This document shows positions 37,038 to 46,965 of a DNA stretch of 64,000 nucleotides, one piece after another. The translations under genes and the position numbers were made by a program. This DNA is from Methanosphaerula palustris E1-9c (lineage in GTDB: Archaea; Halobacteriota; Methanomicrobia; Methanomicrobiales; Methanospirillaceae): positions 1,736,001 through 1,800,000 of the forward strand of contig NC_011832.1 in assembly GCF_000021965.1 (NCBI RefSeq), given 5' to 3'. Position 1 is the first letter of the stretch; every line of letters begins with the position of its first letter. Below the pieces are notes generated by a model. It saw only the letters and a list, made by a program, of their open reading frames with translations, ran no database searches and was not told where the DNA came from.

Positions 37038-37583
37038 ATGACTGACTCCATTCAAGAGGATCAACCAGAATCCGGGAGAGGAAATACACGAGGAGAATTG
37101 AAGGCCAGTGCTGCGGAGAGCGTCCAGGTGGTGGAGTTCCTGCTCGGAAGAGAACACTTCGCCATCGATCTCTTCGATGTCCGGGAGGTGGTGGAATATA
37201 CCACCATCACCAAACTCCCCAACACCCCTTCCTACATCAAGGGGATCATCGATCTCCGGGGTGAGATCACCACGATCATCGATCTGAAACAGCAGATGAA
37301 CATCCCGGAAGACACGGATGTGCATGAGGAGGACTGCAGGGTCATCGTCCTCGATGATCGAATCACCAAATCAAAGATCGGGATCATGGTCGATGACGTA
37401 TCATCGGTCTCCACCTTCTCCCTGACCCAGGTCGATAAAACTGCCATCGCAGAGACCAGCGCAGACACTCATATCATCGGCATCATCAAGAAGCAGACCC
37501 GGATTAAAGAGAGGGATATCACAGAACTGATCATCTGGATCGATATCCGTCATCTACTTGAGACCATCAACCACACGGTCTGA
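37038..37583 (+). CDS. cheW: Chemotaxis coupling protein CheW
   Basis: A 181-residue CheW: VQVVEFLLGREHFAIDLFDV, VREVVEYTTITKLPNTPSYIKGIIDLRGEITTIIDL (the most conserved CheW segment), CRVIVLDDRITKSKIGIMVDDVSSV, and DITELIIWIDIRHLL at the C-terminus. It bridges receptors and CheA. The ATG is used rather than a GTG three codons upstream. It lies 14 nt after the receptor stop and 3 nt before the next gene's ATG, so all three form one operon. Confidence 0.95.
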   Translation: MTDSIQEDQPESGRGNTRGELKASAAESVQVVEFLLGREHFAIDLFDVREVVEYTTITKLPNTPSYIKGIIDLRGEITTIIDLKQQMNIPEDTDVHEEDCRVIVLDDRITKSKIGIMVDDVSSVSTFSLTQVDKTAIAETSADTHIIGIIKKQTRIKERDITELIIWIDIRHLLETINHTV

Positions 37584-37586
37584 TCT

Positions 37587-39641
37587 ATGGGATCCCTTCC
37601 AGTTTTTTTTTCAAAGGAGAATAAGAGAGAGATGGTTGTTAAAGCCGGACCAGGTTCTTCTAGGGTGGCAGAACCCCCACCACAGATCACAGAGCCTAGC
37701 ATACGGATCCTCTATGTTGATGATGAACCTGAACTGCTTGAGATCGGAACATGGTTTCTGGAAAAGACAGGGATCTTCACAGTGACCGTCAGTTCGTCTG
37801 TTAAAGAGGGACTCAAGATCATCGACAGTCATTCATTCGATGCGATCGTTTCTGATTATCTGATGCCCGAAATGGACGGCATCGCTTTTCTCAAAGAGTT
37901 ACGGCACCGTGGTGATCAGACCCCATTCATCCTCTTCACAGGCCAGGGAAGAGAACAGATCGCCATCGAGGCCTACGAACAGGGGGCAGACCATTATGTA
38001 CAGAAAGGAGGCGACCCCCGCACACAATTTGTTGACCTTGCTCACAAGATCAGAGCCAGTGTTGAGAAACGTCTGATCGAAGAGAAGAACAGAGCTCTGA
38101 CCAGACGTCTCGATTTCATGAGCCGAATCAACAAAGCACTTGCCCGGAGTCGGGACCGTGATGAACTGCTCGTAGAAATCTCCGACCTTGCGATCCAATT
38201 CTGGAATTTTGAACTCTGCTGGACTGGGTTCATCGACCCGGAACAGAGCATGGTGTTTCCCTATATCGCCCGCAGCAGTGATGGACAGGTGCCAGATATC
38301 CCCGGGATCACCCTATCAGATCCAAAAGAGGGAGAAGGGGATGACCCCTGTGGGGATGCATTGATTCGGGGATACCCTTATACCTGTAATGATATCAGTC
38401 ATCTTCAGGTGATCCCCCAATGGGGTGAATGGGCAATGACCCAGGGCTACAACTCACTTTGTTCAGTGCCGCTCAAATTATATGGAGATCTGATCGGTGC
38501 AATTGTGTTCATATCTCGACAGAGAGATGTCTTTGATGGGGATCGGATAGAGATGTTCTCTGAGATTGGAGACGATATCTCATTTATTTTCAGTACCCTT
38601 GAGAGAGAGGAACGTTCTCATAGCACAGAGAATACTATCACCGCGAGTGAACCTCAAAACCAATCTCCAGACAAGGACCAACTGCTCAACCTGATCGATC
38701 AAACCACTGATGGGATCCTTCTGACCGACGAAGAAGGGATGATACTCATCTGGAATCAGAGCATGGAGCGGATCACCGGCATTTTAAAAACTCAGGCACA
38801 GGGAATGCCTCTCGGGGCGATATATGCCTTGCTCAACGCAGAAAATGACCCGGAAGAATATCAGCAGATAGATCTAATGCTCAAAGCAGGCCCTACACCA
38901 TGGCCAGATATACCATGGAAGAGTACACTGATCACTTCCGGCAGAGAGAAAAAAGAGATTGAGACGTTCTGGTCTGTTGTTCAGACCAGTTGCGGGTTTA
39001 GAATACAGAGTATTGTCCGTGAAATTTTCAGGCAGTCATCAAAAAACTCACATCATATCCCAATGAACTCGTATCTCCCGACACTGATCGATGATCTCCT
39101 TGAGGTGATCTATACTGTGGATAAACACGGGATCGTCACTAGGATCGGTTCTGCGATCGAACGGCTCTCATCATATTCTGCACGGGAACTTATCGGTAAA
39201 GATCTCTGTGAACTGGCTTATCAAAAAGATAGACTCGTCCTGAAGGCCATGATAATGGCAGCCATACAGAAGGATGAATCACCAGATCTGACCTTTAGGA
39301 TTCAGGACAGAGATGGCACGCTCCATCACATGAAGGGTTCGCACCACCCGCTGAACAGAACCGGGAAGGACAGCGGGTTAATCGGGATACTCTCAGAAGT
39401 GACCACACAGACAAAGACCTGCACTACCCTGCAGAGAACAACCCAAAAAGAGGATCAACTCTTTGAAGTCATCCACCATTCCCTCCTCAATCAAATCACT
39501 GCCCTGAACTGCTACATTGAACTGCTCGTCGAAGATAGCAGAGGGAAAAATCCGACGGATCATTATCTGGGAAAGATCAGAGAGATCGCATTGGCGATCC
39601 AGAATCAGGTCTTCCAGATCAGGGATAGCCGTGAGATATAG
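37587..39641 (+). CDS. Response regulator/GAF/PAS signalling protein with truncated kinase
   Basis: A 684-residue soluble protein. Receiver domain (about 38-155): acidic pair D45-D46, phosphoacceptor D90 in VSDYLMPEMDG, T118 and K140. GAF-like domain (about 175-345) with CWTGFIDPEQ and YNSLCSVPL. PAS domains at about 360-480 and 505-620. The last 65 residues look like a kinase dimerisation helix pair, FEVIHHSLLNQITALNCYIELL, carrying the H-box. The protein stops at IQNQVFQIRDSREI, where related kinases continue into the ATPase; the downstream DNA shows no ATPase motifs. It may accept phosphate from another kinase or work only as a receiver-linked sensor. Third gene of the receptor-cheW operon. 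Confidence 0.8.
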   Translation: MGSLPVFFSKENKREMVVKAGPGSSRVAEPPPQITEPSIRILYVDDEPELLEIGTWFLEKTGIFTVTVSSSVKEGLKIIDSHSFDAIVSDYLMPEMDGIAFLKELRHRGDQTPFILFTGQGREQIAIEAYEQGADHYVQKGGDPRTQFVDLAHKIRASVEKRLIEEKNRALTRRLDFMSRINKALARSRDRDELLVEISDLAIQFWNFELCWTGFIDPEQSMVFPYIARSSDGQVPDIPGITLSDPKEGEGDDPCGDALIRGYPYTCNDISHLQVIPQWGEWAMTQGYNSLCSVPLKLYGDLIGAIVFISRQRDVFDGDRIEMFSEIGDDISFIFSTLEREERSHSTENTITASEPQNQSPDKDQLLNLIDQTTDGILLTDEEGMILIWNQSMERITGILKTQAQGMPLGAIYALLNAENDPEEYQQIDLMLKAGPTPWPDIPWKSTLITSGREKKEIETFWSVVQTSCGFRIQSIVREIFRQSSKNSHHIPMNSYLPTLIDDLLEVIYTVDKHGIVTRIGSAIERLSSYSARELIGKDLCELAYQKDRLVLKAMIMAAIQKDESPDLTFRIQDRDGTLHHMKGSHHPLNRTGKDSGLIGILSEVTTQTKTCTTLQRTTQKEDQLFEVIHHSLLNQITALNCYIELLVEDSRGKNPTDHYLGKIREIALAIQNQVFQIRDSREI

Positions 39642-40109
39642 GTGGAACTTTCCTATATTTGTAATTTCTATCAGTAACAGATACACAGTACGAGCATCCG
39701 TATATCCTATAAAACTCCCCATTATTCACGATGTTACTGCTGTTTGATTAGATTTGCGACGTGTTTCCGGGATTGATTTTGAAAAAGTCAATCCCAGCCT
39801 TCCAGCCCATTATGAGATACATGATACTCTTTTTTCCTCACGATGAATAGATCACCTGCCAAATCATTTCATCATAGAAGAGAGGAGAGGAGACTTATTT
39901 GACTGGTCAATCATTTGAAGGAGAGCAGAGAGATCCCATCGAGGTACAATATACGGTGAATGATCTGATCGAGGAAACTGATGGTCAGACGTGCAGTTAA
40001 TAGTTGTGGTTTTATCTCTTGCCAATGGATCTTCAGTTCCATTGGTGAACACAAATCATATTTGAGACAGAGACGAGCATCGTTACGGCACCCGATCGAA
40101 TGGAAAGAG
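39642..40109. other. Intergenic, decayed DNA
   Basis: About 470 bp without a supported gene. A minus-strand frame of 62 codons (39864-40052) follows the HTH remnant and may be further decay of the same gene, but no motif confirms this. Confidence 0.35.
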
Positions 40110-40296
40110 AAAGTAGACCTTTACCGCAACGAAGAATTTCACCTCAACATAATCTAATACCATCGGCATGTTGACACATCTTGCCACAGAATTCCAGTTC
40201 AGGTCCAGTTCCCGTGAGATATTAGTTATAGAAAGTCCACGCGGGTCCTATTCAGGACTTCCTTGATGGATGTCAGGTCCGGTTTTGCCAGGATCA
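40110..40296 (-). pseudogene. Frameshifted remnant of an HTH-PAS protein N-terminus
   Basis: On the minus strand an ATG begins MILAKPDLTSIKEVLNRT; after a one-base frame change the sequence continues RGLSITNISRELDLNWNSVA, then VLDYVEVKFFVAVKVYF. Joined, this is the winged-helix N-terminus typical of methanogen HTH-PAS proteins and parallels the intact gene at 31908-33725 (NPRGLSIQEIAEIMGANRNS). No PAS part survives. Confidence 0.7.
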
Positions 40297-40397
40297 TGCC
40301 AACATCCTATCCTGCCGCCCTCCAGGCAATGTAGATTGAATATGATCTGTCTCCAATTTTTTGCCATGCATAAGTGCTGGAGCCTTCACAATTAGAT

Positions 40398-40410
40398 ATA
40401 TTTAAATAAT
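40398..40410 (+). promoter_or_regulatory. TATA-like box upstream of the second chemoreceptor
   Basis: ATATTTAAATAAT is a strong archaeal TATA match. Transcription from it would start near 40435, giving a leader of about 160 nt before the receptor ATG that contains a short ORF. Confidence 0.5.
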
Positions 40411-40477
40411 AATTCTGGTACTCAGAACGAAGATCCAATCCGTATCAATAGAGCAGGTCTACTACAGGAGAATTACC

Positions 40478-40591
40478 ATGAGATCGTTTAGAATAAGACA
40501 TTCCCGGATCGATGAAATCGTTCCAGGTTTGAACAGGTGGAATGCAGGAACATCCGGAGTGCAGTCGGACCATCTCAACAGGGGCGTCTGA
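40478..40591 (+). CDS. Short upstream ORF before the second chemoreceptor
   Basis: A 37-codon ORF (starts [12 protein letters not shown]) with a strong AGGAG 8 nt before its ATG; its TGA ends one base before the receptor ATG. The receptor itself has only a weak ribosome binding site (GGGG), so reinitiation after this ORF is plausible (inference). Confidence 0.4.
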   Translation: MRSFRIRHSRIDEIVPGLNRWNAGTSGVQSDHLNRGV

Positions 40592-40592
40592 A

Positions 40593-43500
40593 ATGTCTGC
40601 TGATAAAGAGGACAGTCCATCAGGGTCTCTGGCACCTGACCCGACAACGATAGCACTCCTCATTCAAGGACTTGATCAGCTCCCGATCCCGATGCATGTG
40701 ATCAGCAAAGACCACAGGATTCTCTACACCAATGAGGCTGCTGCATCACTGGTTGGAGAGAAACGAGAAGATATGATCGGTAAAAAATGCTATGATATCT
40801 TCAAATCCCCAAACTGCAAAACCCCCAACTGCACGTGCGAGATCGCGATGGAAAAGAAGATCCTCTATAGTGTCGATGTTCCCATCGGGGACAGGGTGAT
40901 CTACGTAACCAGTGCACCCCTGATGGACAGTACCGGCACCGTGATCGGTGCGATAGAGTACTTCCCTGATGTGACCGGACAGAAGAAGGCAATCGCCGAT
41001 ATAATCACAATCACAGAAGAGGCGAAGAGCGGGGATCTTTCGGCACGTACAGATCTTACCCTCCATACCGGGGACTTCAAGAAGATGGCCGAGGGAATCA
41101 ACAATCTCCTCGACATCTTCGTCGAGAAGAACAGTTCGGTCAGGGATTTCACCAAGGCTGAGGTTGAACGGATGGCTGCAAACCTCTCCCTGCTCGCAGA
41201 GGGAGACCTCAACTTCGACCTGACCGTCAGGCCGGCCGACGAGTTCACTCAGGCAGAATACGCCGATTTTTTGAAGATGAACGAAAGTCTGCACCAGGTG
41301 CAGCTTGCGGTCTGTGCAGTGATCAACGATGGTGCTCTGCTCACTGAATCTATAGGAAAGGGGAAACTTTCAGTGCGTGCTGACACCTCCCGGCACAAAG
41401 GAGACTTCAGGCAGATCATGGCAGGGTTCAACCAGACGCTCGATGACCTAATTCGCAGGCTCCGTATTGTATCGGTTGCAGTCAGCAAGATCGGAATGGG
41501 AGTTATTCCAGAGAAGATCACAACCGAAACGTATGGAGAGTTCATTGATCTTAGGGACAACTTAAATGCCTGCATTGACGGGCTTGGCGGGCTGGTCGAG
41601 GCAAATCAAATCCTAGAACGGATGGCGAATAACGACTACAGTAAAGGGATTGAAGGGAACTACCTTGGCCTCTTTGAAGAGGTCAAGATCCATGTCAACA
41701 CGGTCAAGGATCGGGTCAACACACTGGCCACCTCGATAGAGAAGATCGGCGATGGCGATCTCAGCGAGTGGAAGGAATATGTTGCCATAGAAAAGAGATC
41801 AGAGCAGGACCGGTTGATCCCGGGATTCATTCGAACACTTAAACATCTGCATGCTTTGACCGAAGATACGGGGAAACTCGCCAGATCAGCCATCGAAGGA
41901 AGACTTGAAACACGAGCTGATGCCTCGGCCCATGAGGGGGAATACCGAAAGATCATTGAGGGGATTAACCAGACGCTCGATGCCGTCATTGGACCATTGA
42001 ACATCGCTGCTGACTATGTCGATCAAGTCAGCACAGGGATCATGCCTGAGAAGATCACGGCAGAGTATAAAGGTGATTTCAACGTCCTGATGGGAAATTT
42101 CAACCACCTGATCGATGTAATGAGGATGCGGAATGATGAGATCGAAATGCTGATCGAGGCTGCGATCGATGGAAAACTTGAAACTCGCGCTGATCCGTCA
42201 AAATTCGAGGGTGGTAACAAGAAGATGATGGAGGGAATCAATGCAATGCTCGACGCAGTCATCGGGCCCTTGCATGTCGCTGCCGACTATGTCGACAAGA
42301 TCAGTTCCGGGGAAATTCCCCAGAAGATCACCGATCAGTATTACGGCGACTTCAACACCATCAAAAACAATCTGAACAACTGCATCGATGCGATTGTCGA
42401 ACAGGCGAATACCGCACAGAAGATTGCAGAAGGCGACCTGTCGGTGAAGGTGAACGTACGATCTGATAACGATCTTGTTGCAAAGAGCCTGGTCGATGTC
42501 ATTAATGTTCTCGCAAATCTACAGGAAGAACTGCTCCGGTTGACCGAAGCTTCCAGTCAGGGGAAACTGACTGAACGTGGAAGGGCGGATCAGTTCAATG
42601 GCGCATATGCCGATGTGATCCACGGCGTAAATCATATGCTTGATGAGATCATTCTTCCAATTGAGGCAGGCAACAAGATTCTGCGCCAGATCCGGGGTGG
42701 TGATCTGAGCGAACGTGTGGAGATCGAGTGCTATGGCGACCATCAAAAGATGAAAGATGCGATCAACGGCGTCCACGCGTGGTTGAATGACCTGATCACT
42801 TTTATTACAAAAATTGCCAATGGCGATCTCACCGCTGATATGGAGAAGGCATCCGAACGTGACCAGATCCATGAGTGGCTGATACTGCTCAAGAATAACA
42901 TCAATGCACTCGTTGTTGATGCAGAATTGCTCTCAGCGGCAGCAGTCGAGGGTAAGCTTGAGACCCGGGCGGATACAACCAAACTCCAGGGGAACTACAG
43001 AAAGATCATTGAAGGGTTCAATCAGACGCTCGATGCCGTCATCGGGCCTTTGAATATTGCGATTGAAAATGTTGAAAAGATCGCCATAGGGGTCGCACCG
43101 GATAAGATCACGGCAGAATATAAGGGGGATTTCAACCACCTGATGATAAATCTGAACCACCTTGTCGATGTTATGACGATACGAAACGCTGAGATCGAGA
43201 TGCTGATCGAGGCTGCAATCAATGGAAAACTCGCAACACGCGCTGATCCGTCAAAATTCGAGGGTGGTAACCGGAAGATGATGGAGGGTGTCAATGCGAT
43301 GCTTGAAGCCGTCATCGGGCCTCTAAATGTCGCAGCAGATTATGTCGACAAGATCAGTTCCGGGGCGATCCCCCTGAAGATCACCGACCAGTACAACGGG
43401 GACTTCAACACCATCAAAAACAATCTGAACACCTGCATCGATCACATCAACGCACTCGTCGCAGATGCCAATATGCTCTCGATGGCAGCAGTCGAAGGCA

Positions 43501-44660
43501 GACTCGCAACCAGGGCAGATGCAACCAAACACCAGGGTGACTACAGGAAGATCGTTGAAGGGGTCAACCAGACACTCGACTCCGTTATCGGACCTGTCAT
43601 TGAGGCGACGCGGGTCGCAAAAGAATTCTCCCAGTACAACTACGCGGCCAGGATCGACAAGAACCTCATATTGGCTGGAGACTTTATCACGGTCAAGGAG
43701 GCCATGGATAATATCGGAATCGCGGTCTCGGCTGCAATCGGAGATATTGGCGTGCAGGTGACCGACCTCGCAGCCTCGGCAGAGGAGGCGAACGCAAGTG
43801 TAGAGGAGGTGGTCTCAGGGGCACAGCAGGTCGCTGAAAGCGCCGGTAAGGTCAGTTCCAACGCTGAGAAAGGGAACCAGGGTCTCGAACAGGTGCTCAA
43901 AGCGATGGAGGATCTCTCCGCCGCCGTCGAAGAGGTGACTGCCAACACCGAGGCAGTAGCCACCCTTGCAAATGGTGCGAACACTCTCTCTAAGGACGGG
44001 GCCGAACTCGCTCGGAAGGCTGAACTGGGGATGGTTGGAATCACCCGATCCACCACCGAAGTGGACCAGATCATCGGCGAGATCAAGGTCGAGATGCAGA
44101 AGATCGGGAAGATCGTCGGCCTGATCTCGGACCTGGCCAGCCAGACCAACCTGCTCGCCCTGAACGCGGCAATCGAGGCCGCACGGGCTGGCGATGCCGG
44201 CCGCGGGTTCGCCGTGGTCGCAGCAGAGGTGAAGTCTCTTGCCCAGGAGTCGAGAACCTCAGCAGAATCGATCGCCGAGATGATCGGGGGACTTCAGCAA
44301 AAATCCGAACTGGCAGCGGTAGCCACAGCCTCAGCATCAAAGGAGGTCGGCGAAGGGTCGGCAGTTCTCTCCGAGACCCTGAATGTCTTCAACCGGATCG
44401 TTGGTGATATCGAGAAGATCACCCGTTCGGTCGAAGAGGTTGCAAGCGCCTCTGAAGAGCAGGCAGCCACCGTAGAGGAGATCACGGCCAGTGTCCATGA
44501 GGTGAGTTCCCTGATAGGCGAGACAGCCAGCGACGCAGGGGATGCAGCCGCTGCTAGTGAGGAGTCCTCGGCGGCGATCGACGAGGTCGGAAAGATCATC
44601 GAGAATGTGAATGTAGTCGTCGATAAAGTCTCCATGGGGATAGGAAAGTTCAGAGTCTGA
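40593..44660 (+). CDS. Very long cytoplasmic poly-HAMP/PAS methyl-accepting chemotaxis protein
   Basis: About 1,355 residues with no membrane segment. An N-terminal PAS domain (about 18-135) contains C66, C75, C80 and C82 ([20 protein letters not shown]). It is followed by roughly 19-20 HAMP-like units, about twice as many as in the first receptor, including units of the G-K-L/R-A-D type, the P-E-K-I-T type and divergent ones ([29 protein letters not shown]). The signalling domain (last 300 residues) has the same hairpin tip [20 protein letters not shown]. The ATG at MSADKEDS is chosen; an in-frame start 17 codons upstream overlaps the short leader ORF. It heads the second, decaying copy of the chemosensory operon. 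Confidence 0.9.
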   Translation: MSADKEDSPSGSLAPDPTTIALLIQGLDQLPIPMHVISKDHRILYTNEAAASLVGEKREDMIGKKCYDIFKSPNCKTPNCTCEIAMEKKILYSVDVPIGDRVIYVTSAPLMDSTGTVIGAIEYFPDVTGQKKAIADIITITEEAKSGDLSARTDLTLHTGDFKKMAEGINNLLDIFVEKNSSVRDFTKAEVERMAANLSLLAEGDLNFDLTVRPADEFTQAEYADFLKMNESLHQVQLAVCAVINDGALLTESIGKGKLSVRADTSRHKGDFRQIMAGFNQTLDDLIRRLRIVSVAVSKIGMGVIPEKITTETYGEFIDLRDNLNACIDGLGGLVEANQILERMANNDYSKGIEGNYLGLFEEVKIHVNTVKDRVNTLATSIEKIGDGDLSEWKEYVAIEKRSEQDRLIPGFIRTLKHLHALTEDTGKLARSAIEGRLETRADASAHEGEYRKIIEGINQTLDAVIGPLNIAADYVDQVSTGIMPEKITAEYKGDFNVLMGNFNHLIDVMRMRNDEIEMLIEAAIDGKLETRADPSKFEGGNKKMMEGINAMLDAVIGPLHVAADYVDKISSGEIPQKITDQYYGDFNTIKNNLNNCIDAIVEQANTAQKIAEGDLSVKVNVRSDNDLVAKSLVDVINVLANLQEELLRLTEASSQGKLTERGRADQFNGAYADVIHGVNHMLDEIILPIEAGNKILRQIRGGDLSERVEIECYGDHQKMKDAINGVHAWLNDLITFITKIANGDLTADMEKASERDQIHEWLILLKNNINALVVDAELLSAAAVEGKLETRADTTKLQGNYRKIIEGFNQTLDAVIGPLNIAIENVEKIAIGVAPDKITAEYKGDFNHLMINLNHLVDVMTIRNAEIEMLIEAAINGKLATRADPSKFEGGNRKMMEGVNAMLEAVIGPLNVAADYVDKISSGAIPLKITDQYNGDFNTIKNNLNTCIDHINALVADANMLSMAAVEGRLATRADATKHQGDYRKIVEGVNQTLDSVIGPVIEATRVAKEFSQYNYAARIDKNLILAGDFITVKEAMDNIGIAVSAAIGDIGVQVTDLAASAEEANASVEEVVSGAQQVAESAGKVSSNAEKGNQGLEQVLKAMEDLSAAVEEVTANTEAVATLANGANTLSKDGAELARKAELGMVGITRSTTEVDQIIGEIKVEMQKIGKIVGLISDLASQTNLLALNAAIEAARAGDAGRGFAVVAAEVKSLAQESRTSAESIAEMIGGLQQKSELAAVATASASKEVGEGSAVLSETLNVFNRIVGDIEKITRSVEEVASASEEQAATVEEITASVHEVSSLIGETASDAGDAAAASEESSAAIDEVGKIIENVNVVVDKVSMGIGKFRV
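43758..44660 (+). repeat. Receptor signalling-domain repeat, copy 2
   Basis: Direct-repeat partner of 36121-37023. The same orientation makes deletion or gene conversion between the copies possible. Confidence 0.8.
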
Positions 44661-44674
44661 ACAGTGAGGTTGTA

Positions 44675-45224
44675 ATGACTGAATCCATTCATGAAGATCG
44701 GCCTGAAACTGGGAGAAGATATATTAGAGGAGAACTGAAGGCCACTGCCGCAGAGAGCGTCCAGGTGGTTGAGTTTCTCCTCGGCAAAGAGCATTTTGCC
44801 ATCGATCTCATCGATGTCAGAGAGGTGGTGGAATACACCACTATCACAAAACTTCCCAACACACCCACCTATATCAAGGGGATCATCGATCTTCGAGGTG
44901 AGATCACCACGATCATCGATCTGAAACAACAGATGAACATCCCGGAAGAGACCGAAGTGCATGAGGAAGACTGCAGAGTCATCGTCCTCGATGATAAATA
45001 AGATCACAAAGTCTAAGATCGGGATCATGGTCGATGACGTCTCATCAGTCTCCACTTTCTCCCTGACCCAGGTCGATAAGACTGCCATCGGAGAGACCAA
45101 CGCGGACACCCATATCATTGGCATCATCAAGAAACAGACCTGGATAAAAGAGAAAGATATCACTGAACTGATCATCTGGATCGATATCCGGCATCTGCTC
45201 GGAACCATCAACCACACGGTCAGA
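44675..45224 (+). pseudogene. cheW: cheW second copy, frameshifted and stop-less
   Basis: A near-identical relative of the first cheW. Residues 1-107 read normally to VIVLDD; then the tandem ATAA-ATAA at 44994-45001 (one extra 4-base unit) brings a stop at 44999-45001. Removing one unit restores VIVLDDKITKSKIGIMVDDV and the rest of CheW. At the end the TGA stop of copy 1 is AGA here (45222-45224), so the second half would run on into the following regulator remnant. The product would lack the C-terminal subdomain needed for CheA contact. A sequencing error could mimic the 4-base change, but the lost stop and the decayed next gene favour true decay. Confidence 0.85.
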
Positions 45225-45227
45225 TCT

Positions 45228-45445
45228 ATGGGATCCCTTTCCCTTTTTTCCAAGAAGAACGGGAGGTATATGATGAAAGCCAAAACCAGGTCTTTTAATG
45301 GTGGCAGAACCCTCTACAAATAATAAAGACCTGCAACTCCATGGTGGAAAACCCAAAAAAAGATTTACTCTCTGATATCACCCCTCATATCTTCTCAATC
45401 CAATGACCACTCTGAACTACTCATCGAAGAGAACATAGAATCGAT
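45228..45445 (+). pseudogene. Internally deleted remnant of the response regulator/PAS gene
   Basis: After cheW copy 2 the sequence starts MGSLSLFSKKNGRYMMKAKT, matching the start of the first module's regulator (MGSLPVFFSKENKREMVVKA). It then jumps to DNA resembling that gene's end: ACAACCCAAAAAGAGGATCA of copy 1 corresponds to AAACCCAAAAAAAGATTTAC here, and TGAACTGCTCGTCGAAGATA to TGAACTACTCATCGAAGAGA. About 1.7 kb between the two ends is gone and the frame is broken. Confidence 0.75.
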
Positions 45446-45759
45446 CAGATGAGAAAATCCCCAGAGATGAAGACCAGTGGTATGCCGATATAATAAAAGA
45501 TATGTGCATTCAAATCTAAATTCATCAGGTATTATCCGCCAATATATAAATTTAATAGAGATCTGGTCCTCCAGAGAGAGATCCGGAACTTGAGAAGAAT
45601 CCTCTTGATTCTTCGAAGATCTGGTTCATCTCTTTGGGAAAATGAGACAACGATATTATTTCTGGAGAGAAGAACAAGGAACCAGTACTATAAACCTGTC
45701 TCCATCAAGATCTAAGATACGATTTCATAAGATCGGAACTGTAGAGTTAAGGAGCATAC
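45446..45759. other. Intergenic region upstream of the flippase-like gene
   Basis: About 310 bp with AT-rich patches (TATAATAAAAG near 45490 and TATATAAATTTAAT near 45543-45556) that could hold a TATA box; no gene is seen. AGGAG lies just before the next ATG. Confidence 0.35.
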
Positions 45760-46818
45760 ATGGAGCGGTCGCAGATAAAGTGGGTCTGGATTTCAATCGC
45801 ATTCAGTTTACTGGTGCTGGTCGGGGTTATGATCACCACCTACGACAAGAATACCCTCAATTACCTGCTCCATTTTAATCCATATTACCTTCTGTTAGCG
45901 ATCGGCCTCCGAACCAGCTCGCTGGTATTCTGGGCATTACGTATCCAGAAGATGGCAAAATCACTGGGATATAAGATTCCATTTTTCTATTCACTCAACC
46001 TGGTGATGGCCAACCTGCTCGCCGGCGCGATCACACCAGGACAGGCAGGCGGGGAACCGGTCAGGGTTCATGAACTCTATCGGGCCGATGTCAAGGTCGG
46101 CGACGCCACCGCGATTGTGATCATGGAGAGAGTACTGGATGGCGTCGTCCTGACTCTGATGGGAATCATCGCGATGCTGACGCTCGGTGGGATCTGGCAA
46201 TCTCTCTCAATTGAAGTGATCATCGCAATGATGGTCGCCTGGACGTTCATGATCGGGATTGTTATCCTGCTGATCTTTGCAGCACGAAAACCAGAACGGG
46301 CAAAGAAACTGATACTCAGAGTGTTATCCTGGGCAGAGCGCAAGACCCCGGTAGAACGACTGAAGAAGTCGATAGTATTTGCCAACCAGGAGATCGATAA
46401 CTTCTTCGCGGCCCTCAACTTTTTTACGAGTAGAGGCCGGCGTGGACTCTTCGAAGGGACTGTCTTCACCATCCTCTTCTGGTCATCAGAGTTCTTCGTT
46501 GCGTCGCTGCTGTTGGTCGCGCTCGGGCAACACCCGTTCATCGCCGAATCGTTCCTGTTCCAGTTGATCATAGCCGTCGTGATGATGGTCCCGCTGACCC
46601 CAGGATCATCAGGGATCGCTGAACTCTCGGCGACATCCCTGTACGTCCTGATCATACCATCGTCGATCGTCGGTGTTTTTGTGCTGCTCTGGAGAGCCCT
46701 GCTCTACTACTTCAACATTATCGTCGGGCTGGTTGCAAGTCTGATCATCGTCCGACGCGAGATGAAGAGGACTGGGTCTGATAAAAGCATGACATCTATA
46801 GAAGAACAGACCAAATAG
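45760..46818 (+). CDS. UPF0104/AglD-type membrane protein (LPG synthase-like TM domain)
   Basis: A 352-residue protein with about eight hydrophobic helices. Motifs of the lysylphosphatidylglycerol synthase/AglD family are visible: LRTSSLVFWALRIQKMAKSLGYK, LVMANLLAGAITPGQAGGEPVRVHELYRA (the conserved P-G-x-x-G-G-E-P-x-R-x segment), and MMVPLTPGSSGIAELS. Members work as lipid- or glycolipid-handling membrane proteins; in haloarchaea AglD is linked to dolichol sugar transfer. The precise role here is unknown. AGGAG before the ATG fixes the start. Confidence 0.82.
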   Translation: MERSQIKWVWISIAFSLLVLVGVMITTYDKNTLNYLLHFNPYYLLLAIGLRTSSLVFWALRIQKMAKSLGYKIPFFYSLNLVMANLLAGAITPGQAGGEPVRVHELYRADVKVGDATAIVIMERVLDGVVLTLMGIIAMLTLGGIWQSLSIEVIIAMMVAWTFMIGIVILLIFAARKPERAKKLILRVLSWAERKTPVERLKKSIVFANQEIDNFFAALNFFTSRGRRGLFEGTVFTILFWSSEFFVASLLLVALGQHPFIAESFLFQLIIAVVMMVPLTPGSSGIAELSATSLYVLIIPSSIVGVFVLLWRALLYYFNIIVGLVASLIIVRREMKRTGSDKSMTSIEEQTK

Positions 46819-46965
46819 TTCCCTGTGCGTGCTTCCAGCACAACAAAAGCGCTATCTATTTTTATTACGCAACCAATATCTGTTGTCTCACAGAGCATCG
46901 TTACATGATTTGTAGCAGATACCCTATCCAAAAAAAGGGAGTGGGAATTTAATCGAGAGGTTACT

